A stretch of 64,000 bases of DNA from Piezodorus guildinii (taxonomy: Eukaryota > Arthropoda > Insecta > Hemiptera > Pentatomidae), in the NCBI GenBank assembly GCA_023052935.1, contig CM041292.1, positions 28,779,454 through 28,843,453 on the forward strand, written 5' to 3'. A model generated the notes under the pieces. It was not told the origin of the DNA and ran no database searches. It saw nothing but the letters and a program-made list of their open reading frames with translations. The stretch's first letter is position 1. Each line of letters starts with the position of its first letter. Made by a program: the position numbers and the translations under genes. Below are positions 46,318 to 57,903 of the stretch, one piece after another.

Positions 46318-46757
46318 GTGAAGCCAATTCCCCACCAGAAAGAGGATTGTGTGTGGCAATCTGGAACAGTATTGGGAGAGATCTTCCAAATTGAATCTGG
46401 GGCATCTAAATCACCAGGTGACCATCCTCAAGGCTACTCCGTGGCTCACTAATTTACTATCTCATTGTATTCAAGTCTTTGTCGGAACGGCTAAGGAAGT
46501 TCAAAGTTTGACGATAATACTGTCAATACCACGTATGATAGTACTGAAACGAACTTCAACAAAAACAACAAACAAGCCGTTAACATTCATTTTAATAACT
46601 ATGTATAATTTTTACATTACATATGATTGAGTATATAAAAAGAAATTAGTAATAATAATAAATAAATATTTCCTGTAAAAACATTAATCGTAAAGTACGA
46701 TTTCTCATCTATGTACAAAAACTATTTTTAAAAAATGTGGATTCCACAAATAGCAAC
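46318..46757. other. upstream flank of cuticle gene 4
   Basis: No coding region. TCAAGGCTA (46428-46436) is one base off the FTZ-F1 consensus YCAAGGYCR, ~110 bases upstream of the TATA box, and CACCAGGTGACC lies beside it. Suggestive only. Confidence 0.3.
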
Positions 46758-47020
46758 TAGGGTCACCTGTGGTGTATTGGCTAGTTTAACAACTTTCTAT
46801 GCCCATTTTTACGGGTTAAAACCTGGCAGGTTGTCCTAGAGTTTTTCACACCGAATAAACAATAGCCATCCTTCAGAGGAGAAGTAAAAAAGTGGTCCTG
46901 TGCGATGTCAGGTACTCGTTAAAGATCCCTTCCTTATTAAACCTGGATAGACTAAATTTAGAAATCTACTGTAGCATCGTCCGATAAACCACAAAGCATA
47001 AATTGACGTTAAATGTATGA
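46758..47020 (+). mobile_element. tRNA-derived SINE family B (copy 6)
   Basis: GGGTCACCTGTGG head, a degraded B box (GGGTTAAAACCTGG), then GTGCGATGTCAGGTACTCG and CTACTGTAGCATCGTCCGAT. Confidence 0.75.
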
Positions 47021-47033
47021 AAAAACAAATAAG

Positions 47034-47179
47034 CTGAGTTGACCTGAGTGGTGTGTCGGCGCTCAATAAAATTCTTTGTGTTGAAAAGGATTCTATGTTT
47101 ATGACGGAGGATTGAAACGTCAAATTAAGAAAATTAAGGAGGAGTTAAGGGCCTCAAACCCGAATAATTTCAAATAAAA

Positions 47180-47180
<1 letters not shown>
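47034..47180 (+). repeat. repeat family K (copy 2)
   Basis: GACCTGAGTGGTGTGTCGGC ... GAGGATTGAAACGTCAAATT ... CCCGAATAATTTCAAA, homologous to 34020-34190. Followed directly by (CA)n. Confidence 0.6.
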
Positions 47181-47226
<46 letters not shown>

Positions 47227-47499
47227 ATATATATATATATATATAATATATTCTTTTTTTTTTTTTTTATTATCATTTATTGAAATTTACAACTCTATTA
47301 GTTAAAATTTCAAGTAAATTAGCTAACAGAGAAATACATGAAGAGCAAATGCTTATTGGCAGCACTTCACTGGGTAATCTAGAAGGTCTCGAGGCCCTCT
47401 TTTCAGATGCCTCAGAGGATTGTCAGGAATGGAAGACGAAACAAGGATTGAAACTAGTGGGAGTGGAGTTTTTCATGGAAGAATTCATACCTGGTTCGG

Positions 47500-47586
<87 letters not shown>
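47180..47586. repeat. (CA)n, LINE scrap and (TA)n
   Basis: (CA)n at 47180-47218; broken (TA)n and poly-T to 47268; 47370-47500 a minus-strand Jockey-type ORF2 C-terminal scrap (SIPDNPLRHLKRGPRDLL); (TA)n at 47504-47586. The two ~75-136-codon frames here are made of the scrap and the microsatellite. Confidence 0.7.
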
Positions 47587-47589
<3 letters not shown>

Positions 47590-49287
47590 CAATTTCTATT
47601 TACTACTTCAAAAGAATTTCATTTATCTTAATGAAAAAATTGAAAACATGTAATAAACTTCTTCCCTGTCATAAATTTATTGTCAAATAAGCACCATTGT
47701 TGAGTTTCTAAGAATCTGCTACATCATCTTTGCCCCCTAGCCATTTTTATATAATTTTAAAATTATTTTTTATTATCACATAATAAAATTAGTGACCGTT
47801 TTCCCGTTAGAATATCCGGTTAAAGCAAAGTGTCTTTTGGTTTATGTGAAATGTCCAGAAATTTATATTATTTTTGTTAAAATAATGTCCTTTGTACAAC
47901 ATATTTACTATGTAATCCCAAAAATATTTTTCCATGTAAAGGTTTTAGGGACTGTCATTCTCTATAGAGCTTCCAAAAAGCCCTTAATATTAGGACTTCA
48001 AAGAGCTAAACCCTAAGGCCTGTTATGTGGAGATTACAAGCTCCGAATTTCTCTTCATTTAGAATAATACAGTTTATTATTTTATCTACTCAATTTATTA
48101 ATTAAAAAGATATTTAGATGTTGTTTTTTATAAATAGTAAATGATTTTCCATCCGTTTAGCAGATAACCATTTGTTAGCAAACAGAAACGAAAGTTTAAT
48201 ATATTATACGTTTATTTTACTGCTCTATTACGCGAATTATCCCCACTAAAAATTTGAGGGCTTACGTTTCAAGATACAGAGAACCTGAATAAGAAATACA
48301 AAGAAATACTTTTTTGCCTACCGTACAAATAATTAAATAAATAATTTTAATAGTTTCAATAAAGAATTTAATTTTCTACAAAAAGAAACAATAATCATGG
48401 AAATCGGTTCAAAAATAGCAGTTGTGATAGGCCATTTTCTTTCGAATTGTTTATTGCTTTTCATACTAGTTAATTGCCTATATACGGTCATATAAACCGT
48501 TACAACCTAATATAGGAAATGAAAAAACATTGTGTAATAATTTGCAGCAGATTTTTTTTTTTTTACAAGATGTGGTTAATTTGAGGCGTTGCGATTCGAC
48601 TACCAGCTGCCCAACAAAATGTACTGGAAATAGAAAATATTTTCTTTTAAGTTAACTGAATGAAAAATAATATTTTCAACAAGATTTCAGAGAAATTCTG
48701 TATTACGTTTAATTAATAATACAGTAACCCTCATATAATCTTAGGAATAGAAAAGGATGATAAAATAAAAATTAATTAAAATCTGAAAGGAGCTCTAGTA
48801 TATGTCACATTTTTCTTAAGCTTTTAAAATGATGAAAAAGATTTAAAAAAATATCAATTTGAGCGTATTGTTGAGAGGAATAGCCTTGACATAGTAAGGA
48901 AGAGGAAAGATATAGATGGACAATATAGATCTGACGACAGGCCCTACACCTGCGACAACTACTTTACTAGCCTTATCTCTCTCGCCCTCTCTCTTACTCT
49001 CTCTCTCTCTCTCTCTCACACAATCTCTATCTCCATCTCTCTCTCTCGCACACACACACACACAGACACTCTCTTTCTCATCCTCTTTCTTCCTCCTAAA
49101 CTCCTATCACGGATTAATTTAAGTTAATAGTTACATTAATCATCTAAACTCCTGCACTGCCGTTATTTAGGATATGTCAGTAATAAATCGCAATATTACA
49201 TAGCTATTTATTTTCAATAATGAACCCTTGTAATCGACCAAGAAAAAAATCTTAAGAACTCACGTTTCAAGTTGCTTTTAAAAAATT
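47587..49287. other. gene-free stretch with CT-rich low complexity
   Basis: 48975-49085 is (CT)n/(CA)n-rich simple sequence. Otherwise AT-rich DNA; no gene recognised. Confidence 0.55.
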
Positions 49288-50400
49288 TGGTGCGCGCATC
49301 AAACGACTTTCACTTACCTTCGTTATTGATATCAATTTCAGAATTATGAAACAAATTTAGAATCGAAAATATTAAAACTATCAAAGAATTATTACCATTG
49401 GATTTTAAAAGAAACAGTTTGTTTTATCGGCTTTTCATTACTCTCCGTTTCATTTTACAATAGCATGTATAAGATAATATTTTTTCTAAATTCTTGAGCA
49501 TTACAACGGTATATTATTTATATCATTAATGTATATTACTGTTCTTAAGTTAAAAAATAAACAATTGCATTAAAACATATTTTTGCAGTTATCTCCTTTA
49601 GTTAGTTATCGAATTCGATGATTATATATTTACCTGTTAGATTTAATAATCAGATGATACGGTTAATTTCATAAAAACTACTAAATATAAGGTAGTTTAG
49701 AGGAAGAAATTTCGAAATATCGCCATTTAAGCCCTGTCAGACTATTTCAATCAGAATTAAACCATTGTAGCGTCAGGCGATGACAGTGCTATCCAGTGGC
49801 CATGCGATGAAACGATTTTATTAAAAAAAATAATTAGTTTTCTCCTTTATTTGGATATCGAATTCGTTTAACTTATACATTTATCTGTTTTTTAACAGTG
49901 GTAATAAGATTATATGGTTATTTTTATAGAATATTCAAAATTCAAGGTACTTTAGAGGAAGGAAATTTAAAATATCTGCATTTAAGCCCCATCAGGCTAT
50001 TTCAATCAGAATGAAACCTACATGATATTATAGCTCATTAAATTTAACATCGAAATAGCGAGTTTAATCAAAATCGTTAGAGCCATTTTTGAGAAAATCG
50101 TAAAAAGGTGCTAAATGCATAGGATAAAGTAGGACTTCCGGTCAGCCGAGTTTAGTGAAACATTTACTGTATCATCTCGGACGTATAGTACTTTTAAATA
50201 TTAAATATAAGACCTTACGACTTTTCGTTTTCGCGCTAGAGTTACTACAAACGGACACACAGACCTTTTTCCGGGACTTGGTTATTTGGACTCAGTGGGC
50301 CCTAAAACGTGTATTTCCGTTGAAAACTGGAATTAGAAAATTTTCATGATCGCAATACTTTCCCTTACTATATATTTCATATATAGGTAAGTGAAAGTAA
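49288..50400 (-). mobile_element. helentron-like repeat family H (copy 7, with internal tandem)
   Basis: Starts TTTGGTGCGCGCATCAAACG with ACTTTCACTTAC, and ends TATATAGGTAAGTGAAAGT near 50380-50398. The stretch 49590-49760 (TTAGTTATCGAATTCG ... CATTTAAGCCCTGTCAG) is repeated at 49840-50005, so this copy contains a partial tandem, as in 26017-27078. Confidence 0.7.
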
Positions 50401-51214
50401 AAACAATCTTCTGTTTGACACGGTAGCTTGCTAACCACCCAAACAACAACATTTTATCCTTGAATGAACGCGTTTTATTGAATTTATTGATATAAGATTT
50501 GAATACATAAGCTTTATTTTTGTTACATTTTCGCCTACGACCGTCCGATGAGGTAATTAAGGAAGGAACAACTACAAGAAACGTTAAATTCCAATGAACA
50601 ACTTGAATAGAATACCCAAAGTGAGGTAGTTGAGATTTTACGCATTTTTTAAAATTTTAAACATTTTTTTTTCGTTTAAGACCAACTTCATATAAAACAA
50701 AAAACATCAGTTTTTCCCCAAGGCAAAAAAAAAATATTCGCTTATCGTCAGGTACAGGTCAGTGCTTCAACATTTTTTTTTTTTTTAAACGTTTGAGGTC
50801 TGATAGGATACTAAAGTTTGATCAACTGAAATACTTTTTTAGGTGAACATGAGCTTACAGAAAAAAAATAGTTTTTAGGAAGGAGAGAGACCATCAGGGG
50901 AACTAATCATGGCTGTTTACCTGCACTTTTTTAAAAGATTTTTTTTTGTTTTTTTTTTGAGGCACAAAATCTAATAATATTTTGAGCCATATTTATAAAC
51001 GAATATGTGAAGAATTATGTGGTTTTATTGGTTTATCCTATATCAAAGGGGTCTGCCAAGATACCTCAATAACCTTTCACACAATGAAAAATGATATGAT
51101 TGGATCTAAATTAACTTTAAACTATTTTCATCTTTATTATGCAATAAAAGAGTAGCGGTTTATTATTTCCCTTGAGTGAAAGCATTCTGTAGTTATTGCT
51201 TGCTTATCACTCGA
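50401..51214. other. gene-free stretch
   Basis: AT-rich with many T runs. No gene recognised. Confidence 0.45.
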
Positions 51215-51720
51215 GAGAAGAAAGGAGGAACGTTGTATTAGGATGGAAAGTGCCATAACTTAACTGGCGGGATCACATGTAGCTGGGTGGCTAGCAGTCT
51301 CCTACGTCAAAGGTCACGGGTTCAAACCCGCAGGGGGTCCTAGGATTGTTTTAATGGGAGTAAAAAATCCTTAGTTATGCCGTCCTTCGGAGGGGACGTT
51401 AACAGGTGGTCCGAGCCTGTGCGATGTCAGGTACTCGATAAAGATCCCTATCCTAATAAAACCTGAATAGACAAACTTAGGACCCCCACTGTAGCATCGT
51501 CCGATTAGCCACAGCAGTATAAAGGGACATCAAATAAATAAACAACAAACAAACAACGTAACTGGCAATTCTGGGAATTTGCCCCATGCTACAAAGCCTA
51601 CAATTTTTTTTTTAAGGAAAAACGAAAAATGATTCATTGCATTTTAAGAGAAAAATCAAGGATCAACAATATATTTGTTGTTTTTATTCTGCGAATAGTA
51701 CATTACAACTCGAGAGATAT
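51215..51720 (+). repeat. repeat family M, interrupted by SINE-B copy 7
   Basis: Left part 51215-51268 (AGAAAGGAGGAACGTTGTATT, GTGCCATAACTTAACTGGC) and right part 51559-51720 are related to 59195-59400. The SINE 51269-51558 lies between 8-bp duplications TAACTGGC (51261-51268, 51559-51566). Family M codes for nothing I can see. Confidence 0.6.
51269..51558 (+). mobile_element. tRNA-derived SINE family B (copy 7)
   Basis: GGGATCACATGTAGCTGGGT head, CGGGTTCAAACCCG B box near 51318-51331, full body and (AATAAACAAC)n tail. Flanked by TAACTGGC duplications. Confidence 0.88.
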
Positions 51721-51895
51721 AGAGTTTCCATAGCGGAAAAACTTACAATAAATTTATTTTTTTCAAAAGAAAACAAAAAAAAAGTAATAGCGTGTTAGAG
51801 AAATAATTAATGGGTTACAATGGGTTCTAGTAGGTTGTATGGATTAAGTTCTGAAACTAGATCACTATTCCAAAAATGTGTATACTCTTATCACT

Positions 51896-52155
51896 TTTTT
51901 ATTCAACGCCAGTTACTGTTATTTTGGCTGAACAGATGATGCTATAGTAGGAATGCTAAATTTTGTCTATTCAGGTTTAATCATGATAGGAATCCTTGAC
52001 GAGCACCTGACATCGCATAGGCACGTGACTACCATTTTACGTCCCCTCTGAAGGACTGCATAATCAAAGATATTTCACTTCTTTTTCAAGGGCCGTAAAA
52101 CCAGGCAAAACCCGCGACCTCTGTCGTTATTTAGTTATGCTAGTCACTACTACAT
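51896..52155 (-). mobile_element. tRNA-derived SINE family B (copy 8)
   Basis: The minus-strand copy is recognised by the complement of GAGCACCTGACATCGCATAG and of TTTTACGTCCCCTCTGAAGG. The head at the right is degraded. Confidence 0.7.
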
Positions 52156-53024
52156 AAGTGACCAAAGTACTAATGTTCAAAATATGTTAGGTACAAAATC
52201 GTAATATTAATCAGTAATAAAGGTGTCAAATAGTAAGCGATGAAGGTTTTGTGAACTTAAAGGTTAAACTTAAGTGCTTAAGGTTGTACTTACTTAAAAA
52301 ACATGCCTCGTATAATCTAAGGAATATATGAATAATATGCAAAAAACAACATTTTATTGCCAACTCCTGATTGTGATATTCATATTTAACATAGAACATT
52401 GTCTGTCGGATCAGCTAGTTATAAATAAATCTACTCACAAATAATAATTTAAAAGATGTCAGATATCATAATTTTATTTTGTGAAATATTATGTTAGGAA
52501 AGCTGTGCTTTATTAGAGCTAACAAGACTTAGAGGGAGCTGAAAGCGGAGAAAGCTGGAGTTGTACAAGGGGACTAACACCAGCTGGGGAGGTGCCAACT
52601 CGGCTGTCCCTGTCCCTTAGCTTGTACTAAAAGCCTTACTAAGCGCTAAGATTCTCCTTAAACGAGTTTTCTCTTCTAATGATCTGTTTTTACAATTTAA
52701 TATCCTAAATTCTTCTTAAATTCTCATTGATTGAACTAATGAAAAAATATTATTGCAGATAAATGAAAGTCATCTTACTCCGGGTCTCTGGTTAAAATCT
52801 GATAGTAGTAGGATCATTATTATTATTATTAGCCTTATATACCCAAGGTCGCGGGTTCAAACTTGGCAGACGGCTCTAGAAATTTTAAATGGAATAAAAA
52901 ATAAAGCCTCTCCTTATTTTGAAAGTAAAATATTATTACTTTTTACAAGGTTGAATTATAAAACATTAGAATAATGGTTTATAAACATTTAATAACAATT
53001 ATCTTTTATTCGTGTAAATAAGGA
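52156..53024. other. gene-free stretch with a SINE-B fragment
   Basis: 52830-52910 carries a plus-strand SINE-B head piece (CGCGGGTTCAAACTTGG). 52497-52640 is less AT-rich but not recognised. No gene. Confidence 0.5.
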
Positions 53025-53130
53025 GCGTTAAGAATTTTACGAAGGATATTGGATTGTAAGGATTGGATACGAGAAGAATTCGATGGTTTAGTAAAGCCCC
53101 ATAGCTCTACTCCGTAAGCCCATATTGCCC
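53025..53130 (-). pseudogene. Jockey-type LINE thumb-domain scrap
   Basis: The minus strand reads VELWGFTKPSNSSRIQSLQSNILRKILNAPYL in pieces, matching the LINE thumb segment (ELWGTAKCSNIKRIQSFQSK). Confidence 0.6.
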
Positions 53131-54549
53131 AATGATGGTCATTTAAATAAGTTTTTTGTAATCAATTGGAAGGTACGTTTAGAAAGTTATTGCAATTCTA
53201 AATCGCGTTTTTAAAGGATATAAGTATTCATTATATATATTATTTTATTTTATTTTTTTATTTTTTTTTTTTTTTTTTATTTTTTGCTTCCTGATTGATA
53301 CAAAATTAAAATTTCTCTCTGATTAGGATATATCCATCTATAACAAATTACTGCCAATAATAAATTTACCTACTGCATCTATAATATATTTTTCATACAA
53401 ACCTATATACTTCCTAACGGGTAGTTTCAACTAATGTTATGTAATAAATTATTTTCCCTATTAAATTTCTGTTTAAATTTTTTTTTTTTACGTTTATATA
53501 AGCAAAGCTACCGGTTGGCAAAAAGTTTGATGCAACGAATTTCATCAAAATCGTTAGAGCCATTTTTGTTAATTCGAAAAAGGGTACAAAACTTATAATA
53601 TAAAGTAGCTCTTATGGTTAGCCGGTTTTGATGAAGAAGTCGCTGTAACATTTAGGGCGAATAGTTGTCTTAATTATGAAATTTAAATTTCGTATGTTTC
53701 TCGTTTTTGTGCTAATCAAAGTGAATGATTTCTATATGTGTATATATATATATTTTATTTTAATCAGTTTAGTTATTTTCTTTATTATTATTTGTTTGTT
53801 TTAGTGATATGATATTTAATGTAAGCAATACAAGGATATTTATTTAAATATATCACCTGAATACTACCAAGAGATTACCTAGAGCTATAGATTACTCCCT
53901 ACGTCACCAAAGAGTTATCGGTGGTATAAATTTAGTGACAGTTAATCTTAGCTTATAGGGCCCTTGGGTACGGCTAGTGCCTCGCTAATAGTATGCTTTA
54001 TCTCTACCAGATATCGCCAGCGTCTTTCTTATGTATATATAACATTATATCATGACTTTATAATACACTATGAATTCACATTACCTGTGATATTTCATAT
54101 TGCAACAAAATAACAGTAATTTTTTTTTTAGTTAATACATAAAATAATTCTATATGATCTACTTAAAATTACCTAAATAGACCTGCCTCATAATTTAAAT
54201 TATACAATGCAGGTGATCCGCAATTCATTCGCCCTTTGGCAGTTTTTTTTATGTTTGTAAATGTTCATTTTGACCAAATATCCATTCCCAATTATGAGTT
54301 TACCGTAAAAAAAAAGTGCATATAGCAAGAACATATTATGTTTCATTATTATATGAAATAGAAACATTAATTGATCTATAAATCCCAATTGGCTCAGTTT
54401 ATTTGTTTTTTAAGGTAAAAGGCTCTTATCTTATTCGGTTTATACTATTTAAGTAATAATAATGATAACAACGATCTCTGGACAATAGAACGATAATTAC
54501 AATGGAATGATAAAAACGAACTTCAAAATACATTTTGGGAATTTAATTT
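53131..54549. other. gene-free stretch with a family H fragment
   Basis: 53520-53730 is a minus-orientation family H fragment (AAAATCGTTAGAGCCATTTT, TAGCTCTTATGGTTAGCCGG). 53233-53285 is T-rich simple sequence. No gene recognised. Confidence 0.5.
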
Positions 54550-54998
54550 AGTTTCCATGGGCATTTATACTGGAGTTCTGACACTGGTCAGATCCTCCAC
54601 TCATGTACTGTATGTTTGTGGCTATTGCGCCCTAACTCAGCCTCTACTGGTAAGCCAGTGATGCGGCTGAGAGAGATGCGCTGGGATCTCTTGGATTCCG
54701 CTTTTTTCCTCCACAAGTGGACTAACTATATATTGTATATAGTTACCATTGCTTGTATGATGTTTATTTATTCGCCAACTTTTTATTTATCTCAATTATA
54801 GGTTGTTGTTTTGATTTTTTTTTTTTTTTTATTGATGTATATGAATTTATTTATTTTCTATTTTATGTAATTTGACTATTATTGTTATTTTTGTATATAT
54901 TGTATGAATGTGGTCCCATATCAGTATTACTATTGTTCATTCTGAAACAGATTGTAATAGTTCTCAATAAAAAAAAAAAAAAAAAAAGTTTCCATGGG
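54550..54998 (+). mobile_element. 5'-truncated LINE tail copy with 12-bp target duplication
   Basis: The body 54562-54986 lies between AGTTTCCATGGG repeats (54550-54561, 54987-54998) and ends in poly(A). Its first ~60 bases match the start of the 3' untranslated region of the LINE at 27079-31768, and its end (ACAGATTGTAATAGTTCTCA) matches that LINE's end. The middle (ACTCAGCCTCTACTGGTAAG ... CTTGGATTCCGC) is absent from that LINE and shared with 60414-60832. Confidence 0.8.
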
Positions 54999-55212
54999 AG
55001 TCCCATTTAGTAAACCGTGAAAATCTATGAAATAATCTAAAAATAGAAATAATAACAATGTTAGTTTATGGATTTATACCAACTTTATGTTTATTTGAAC
55101 AAATTTCGTGCAATATGATACATATATATATTATATATATTATATACATATATATGTATATATATATTATATTTATATTTTTTTAAATATATTTATATAT
55201 TTTTTAAATATA

Positions 55213-55278
<66 letters not shown>

Positions 55279-55514
55279 TTTGTCTGACATCTTGAATAAT
55301 TCATCGAATAATATAACCCGTACGATACTGTAAAAAAATAAATACAATACAAAAAAAAAAAAAAATTCATGAGTTTATATGCTTCTAAAAATGTTCTATT
55401 ATATTTTACAACTTATTTTATTGCATATTAACTTTTCTATAATCTTGTGCTTTCCAATGGTGTATTATACAACTATATTACTACTTGAATTTCAGGAATG
55501 ATCTTTAATGATTT
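54999..55514. other. simple-repeat region
   Basis: TATATA-rich DNA 55118-55270, including (TA)n at 55218-55270, then T and A homopolymers. No gene. Confidence 0.6.
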
Positions 55515-55800
55515 AATTGAGAGATTAAGCACTGCTGTCTACCATGCCAAAGGTTGAGCGTTCGAATCCTTGTCTCCTGGAAGTTTTTAAAATCTATAAT
55601 TAAATGGGAATTCACTCGCAGTCACCCTCAGAGGGAATGTGAGGCCCGACAACCAACCGGTGGTAATTCATAAAAATAGAGTTTGGTAATGGTGACCCTA
55701 GCCCATAATTTATCATCAAGAATCGTAGTGTTAAATCCACGCAGCTAAGTGAAAGGCCTACAAGGTATGTCGCGCCATCCAGAAGAAAATAAAATATAAC
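55515..55800 (+). mobile_element. tRNA-derived SINE family E (single copy seen)
   Basis: GAGCGTTCGAATCCTTGTCTC near 55557-55577 contains a B box (GTTCGAATCC), preceded at about tRNA distance by a weak A box (TGAGAGATTAAG). The body (GCAGTCACCCTCAGAGGG ... CAACCAACCGGTGG) has no match elsewhere in the window. Confidence 0.5.
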
Positions 55801-56379
55801 TACAGAAGCAAAACCTTTTTTGTTTTAAAGTGCATTAAACGTTACAATTAATCGTGTCTAATACCAAAAGTTATGTAAAAAGGGAAGAAATTAATTAAAA
55901 ACGTAAGTAGATTAGTGAAGTTATCATGAGCGAAAAGTGAATTAATACGAAGGCTTAAAGGATAGCGAGAGAGTGAGAGAGAGTGGCAGGGTGACGGATA
56001 TGAGAGGGAAGGAAATTCCAAAGTCAAGTTGCTTGGATAATGAAGGCTCTGTTAAATGAAGCAGTTTCGTGAAGGGTTGGGGAAAGGGTGTCAGAGTTTC
56101 AGCCTGTGGAACGCCTATTGCAAACTGTAGGACTTCGAAGATGTATTAAATGCGAAACTGGTTGAGAAAATTTATATATTATTATATCATGAATAGACAA
56201 AATCTTATTATTTAATTACTTATTTATTATACTTAAATACATTACATTTTGTTATTTGCTATTGATTTTTATAGGTTTTCCACGATCCATTCAATAATTA
56301 TATTCCAAGCGAGGTTTCTAGAATTGATAGTTCTCAAATTCATGCCCAAACGGTAAAAAAAAAAAAAAATAATAATTAA
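55801..56379. other. gene-free stretch
   Basis: GA-rich segment 55960-56010. 56030-56160 is less AT-rich, unrecognised and possibly an eroded LINE. No gene. Confidence 0.4.
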
Positions 56380-56972
56380 AATATATTTTTCTTTTAAATT
56401 ACCTAAAAAATATGTTTTCTATTTTCTCTTCAGTTCGTTATCAAATTCCTTCAATTCGTATATATAGTACTTTTTTGTCAATAATAAGAAGATAATATGT
56501 ATTATTTTTTCTAATCTACATCATTTAAGGTATTTTAGAGAAATCAAATTTAAAATATCGGGCTTTAAGCCCTTCAAAACTATTTAAATTAGAATAAAAC
56601 ATACATGATATCGGAAGTTGTGACATTTTACATTGTTAAGCGGGTTTAATCAAAAAGTTGTGAGCCGTTTTTGAGAAAATCGTGAAAAAGTGCAAAATGC
56701 ATTGCATAAAAATGGCTCTTCTGATTCGCCGATTTTGTTGTAAAAGTTGCTGTAACATTTCGGGTATATAGCTTTCTTAAATATACAATATCAGTTTGAT
56801 ATGACTTTTCGTTTTTGTGCTAGACTTACTAACATACAGACAGATGTTTTCGAGCGACTGATCTATTTGGACCCTAAAACGTGTATATCTATTAAAAACT
56901 GGAATATAATAATTTTTACGGGCGCAATACTTTCCTTTACTATATATTTCACTTATAAATAAGCGAAAGCAA
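56380..56972 (-). mobile_element. helentron-like repeat family H (copy 8)
   Basis: AGCCGTTTTTGAGAAAATCG, GTGCAAAATGCATTGCATAA and GGCTCTTCTGATTCGCC landmarks; ends in a diverged hairpin (TTTACTATATATTTCACTTA). The TCTGGTGCGGGC start is missing. Confidence 0.65.
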
Positions 56973-56998
56973 AAATACTAAGATTAGATAATAGAAGG

Positions 56999-57030
<32 letters not shown>

Positions 57031-57183
57031 TGTGGACTAGGGAATAATCCTAATAAATAAAAATATATAAATATTTAAAATCTTAAATCATATTCCTTTC
57101 ACCTCATTCATATTTATAACAATTAATTGTACATACTAAAATGTATGAAAAAATAGTTCTAAACTATTAATAATCTCTGAAGG

Positions 57184-57442
57184 AATTAGTCCGGGTAGCG
57201 GTCATTAAATGAAACAACTGAATAGTTTCAACTATTTTATTGTTTGCCAACATTTCGACCCCCATTGTGGGTCATCATCAGGGCGTCTGGTAGGCGAGTG
57301 GAAATTAAGGAAGAAAAGGAGTTTCCACTCGCCTACCAGACGCCCTGATGATGACCCACAATGGGGGTCGAAACGTTGGCAAACAATAAAATAGTTGAAA
57401 CTATTCAGTTGTTTCATTTAATGACCGCTACCCGGACTAATT
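57184..57442. repeat. 259-bp palindrome with two hammerhead-like cores
   Basis: Arms 57184-57304 and 57322-57442 (121 bp each) are inverted repeats with very few mismatches around a 17-base centre. Each arm carries CTGATGA, T, a GACCC/GGGTC stem, and GAAACGTT (right arm) or GAAATGTT (left arm), with GCC and GGC flanking as a possible stem I. The pair of 61-codon frames on opposite strands is a by-product of the palindrome. Probably two inverted PLE pseudo-LTR ends. Confidence 0.85.
57345..57380 (+). ncRNA. hammerhead-ribozyme-like core (best candidate)
   Basis: CTGATGA 57345-57351, stem II GACCC/GGGTC (57353-57357, 57365-57369), GAAA 57370-57373, then CGTT with GGC (57378-57380) pairing to GCC (57342-57344). 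The one extra base before stem II and the minimal stem III are the weak points. Known: hammerhead motifs with very short stem III have been described in Penelope-like elements. Confidence 0.5.
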
Positions 57443-57902
57443 ACTTTAGTAATTCTCAACGGTCAACTAATTATATCCACTATTTATAATCTCTTATTAT
57501 TTATGCACAAACCATTCTGAATAGCCGAATAAATTTCCTAACTTATTTAATCAATCTGCATCTATCCTTTCGGGTTATGATTCATAAAGTTATATTGAGT
57601 TTAACAGATGAATGTCTCTAAATAACTCGAACAGCTTAAAAACTCCATCTTCATCATCACTCAAGACTTCTTTTATTGTATTGTATGTCGTGGCTTGTTC
57701 TGTTATCAGTGTATAGTGTGTATTATGTTAAAATATGTTTTAGCATCAGTGTTTTATCGCAAGTGTCACAAAATGACGGATACATACTTCTCATTAGATA
57801 ATCGTAAGTAACGGCTTAATGGCCCTTTCAGTCTTGATATTAACCTCGTATCATTCTATTATTTCAGTCATACTATTAATCTGAATTAATTTTTTTTTTT
57901 TT
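57443..57902. other. gene-free stretch
   Basis: 57443-57483 is the shared terminal segment also found after the foldback at 13482. The rest is not recognised. Confidence 0.45.
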
Positions 57903-57903
57903 T

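Noticed and set aside
47180..47218. CRISPR-like regular repeats
   Set aside because: The regular repeats in this window are dinucleotide microsatellites or transposon tandems; there are no spacers and the genome is animal.
57209..57417. Two nearly identical 61-codon frames on opposite strands
   Set aside because: A direct consequence of the palindrome; no codon bias or protein motif.
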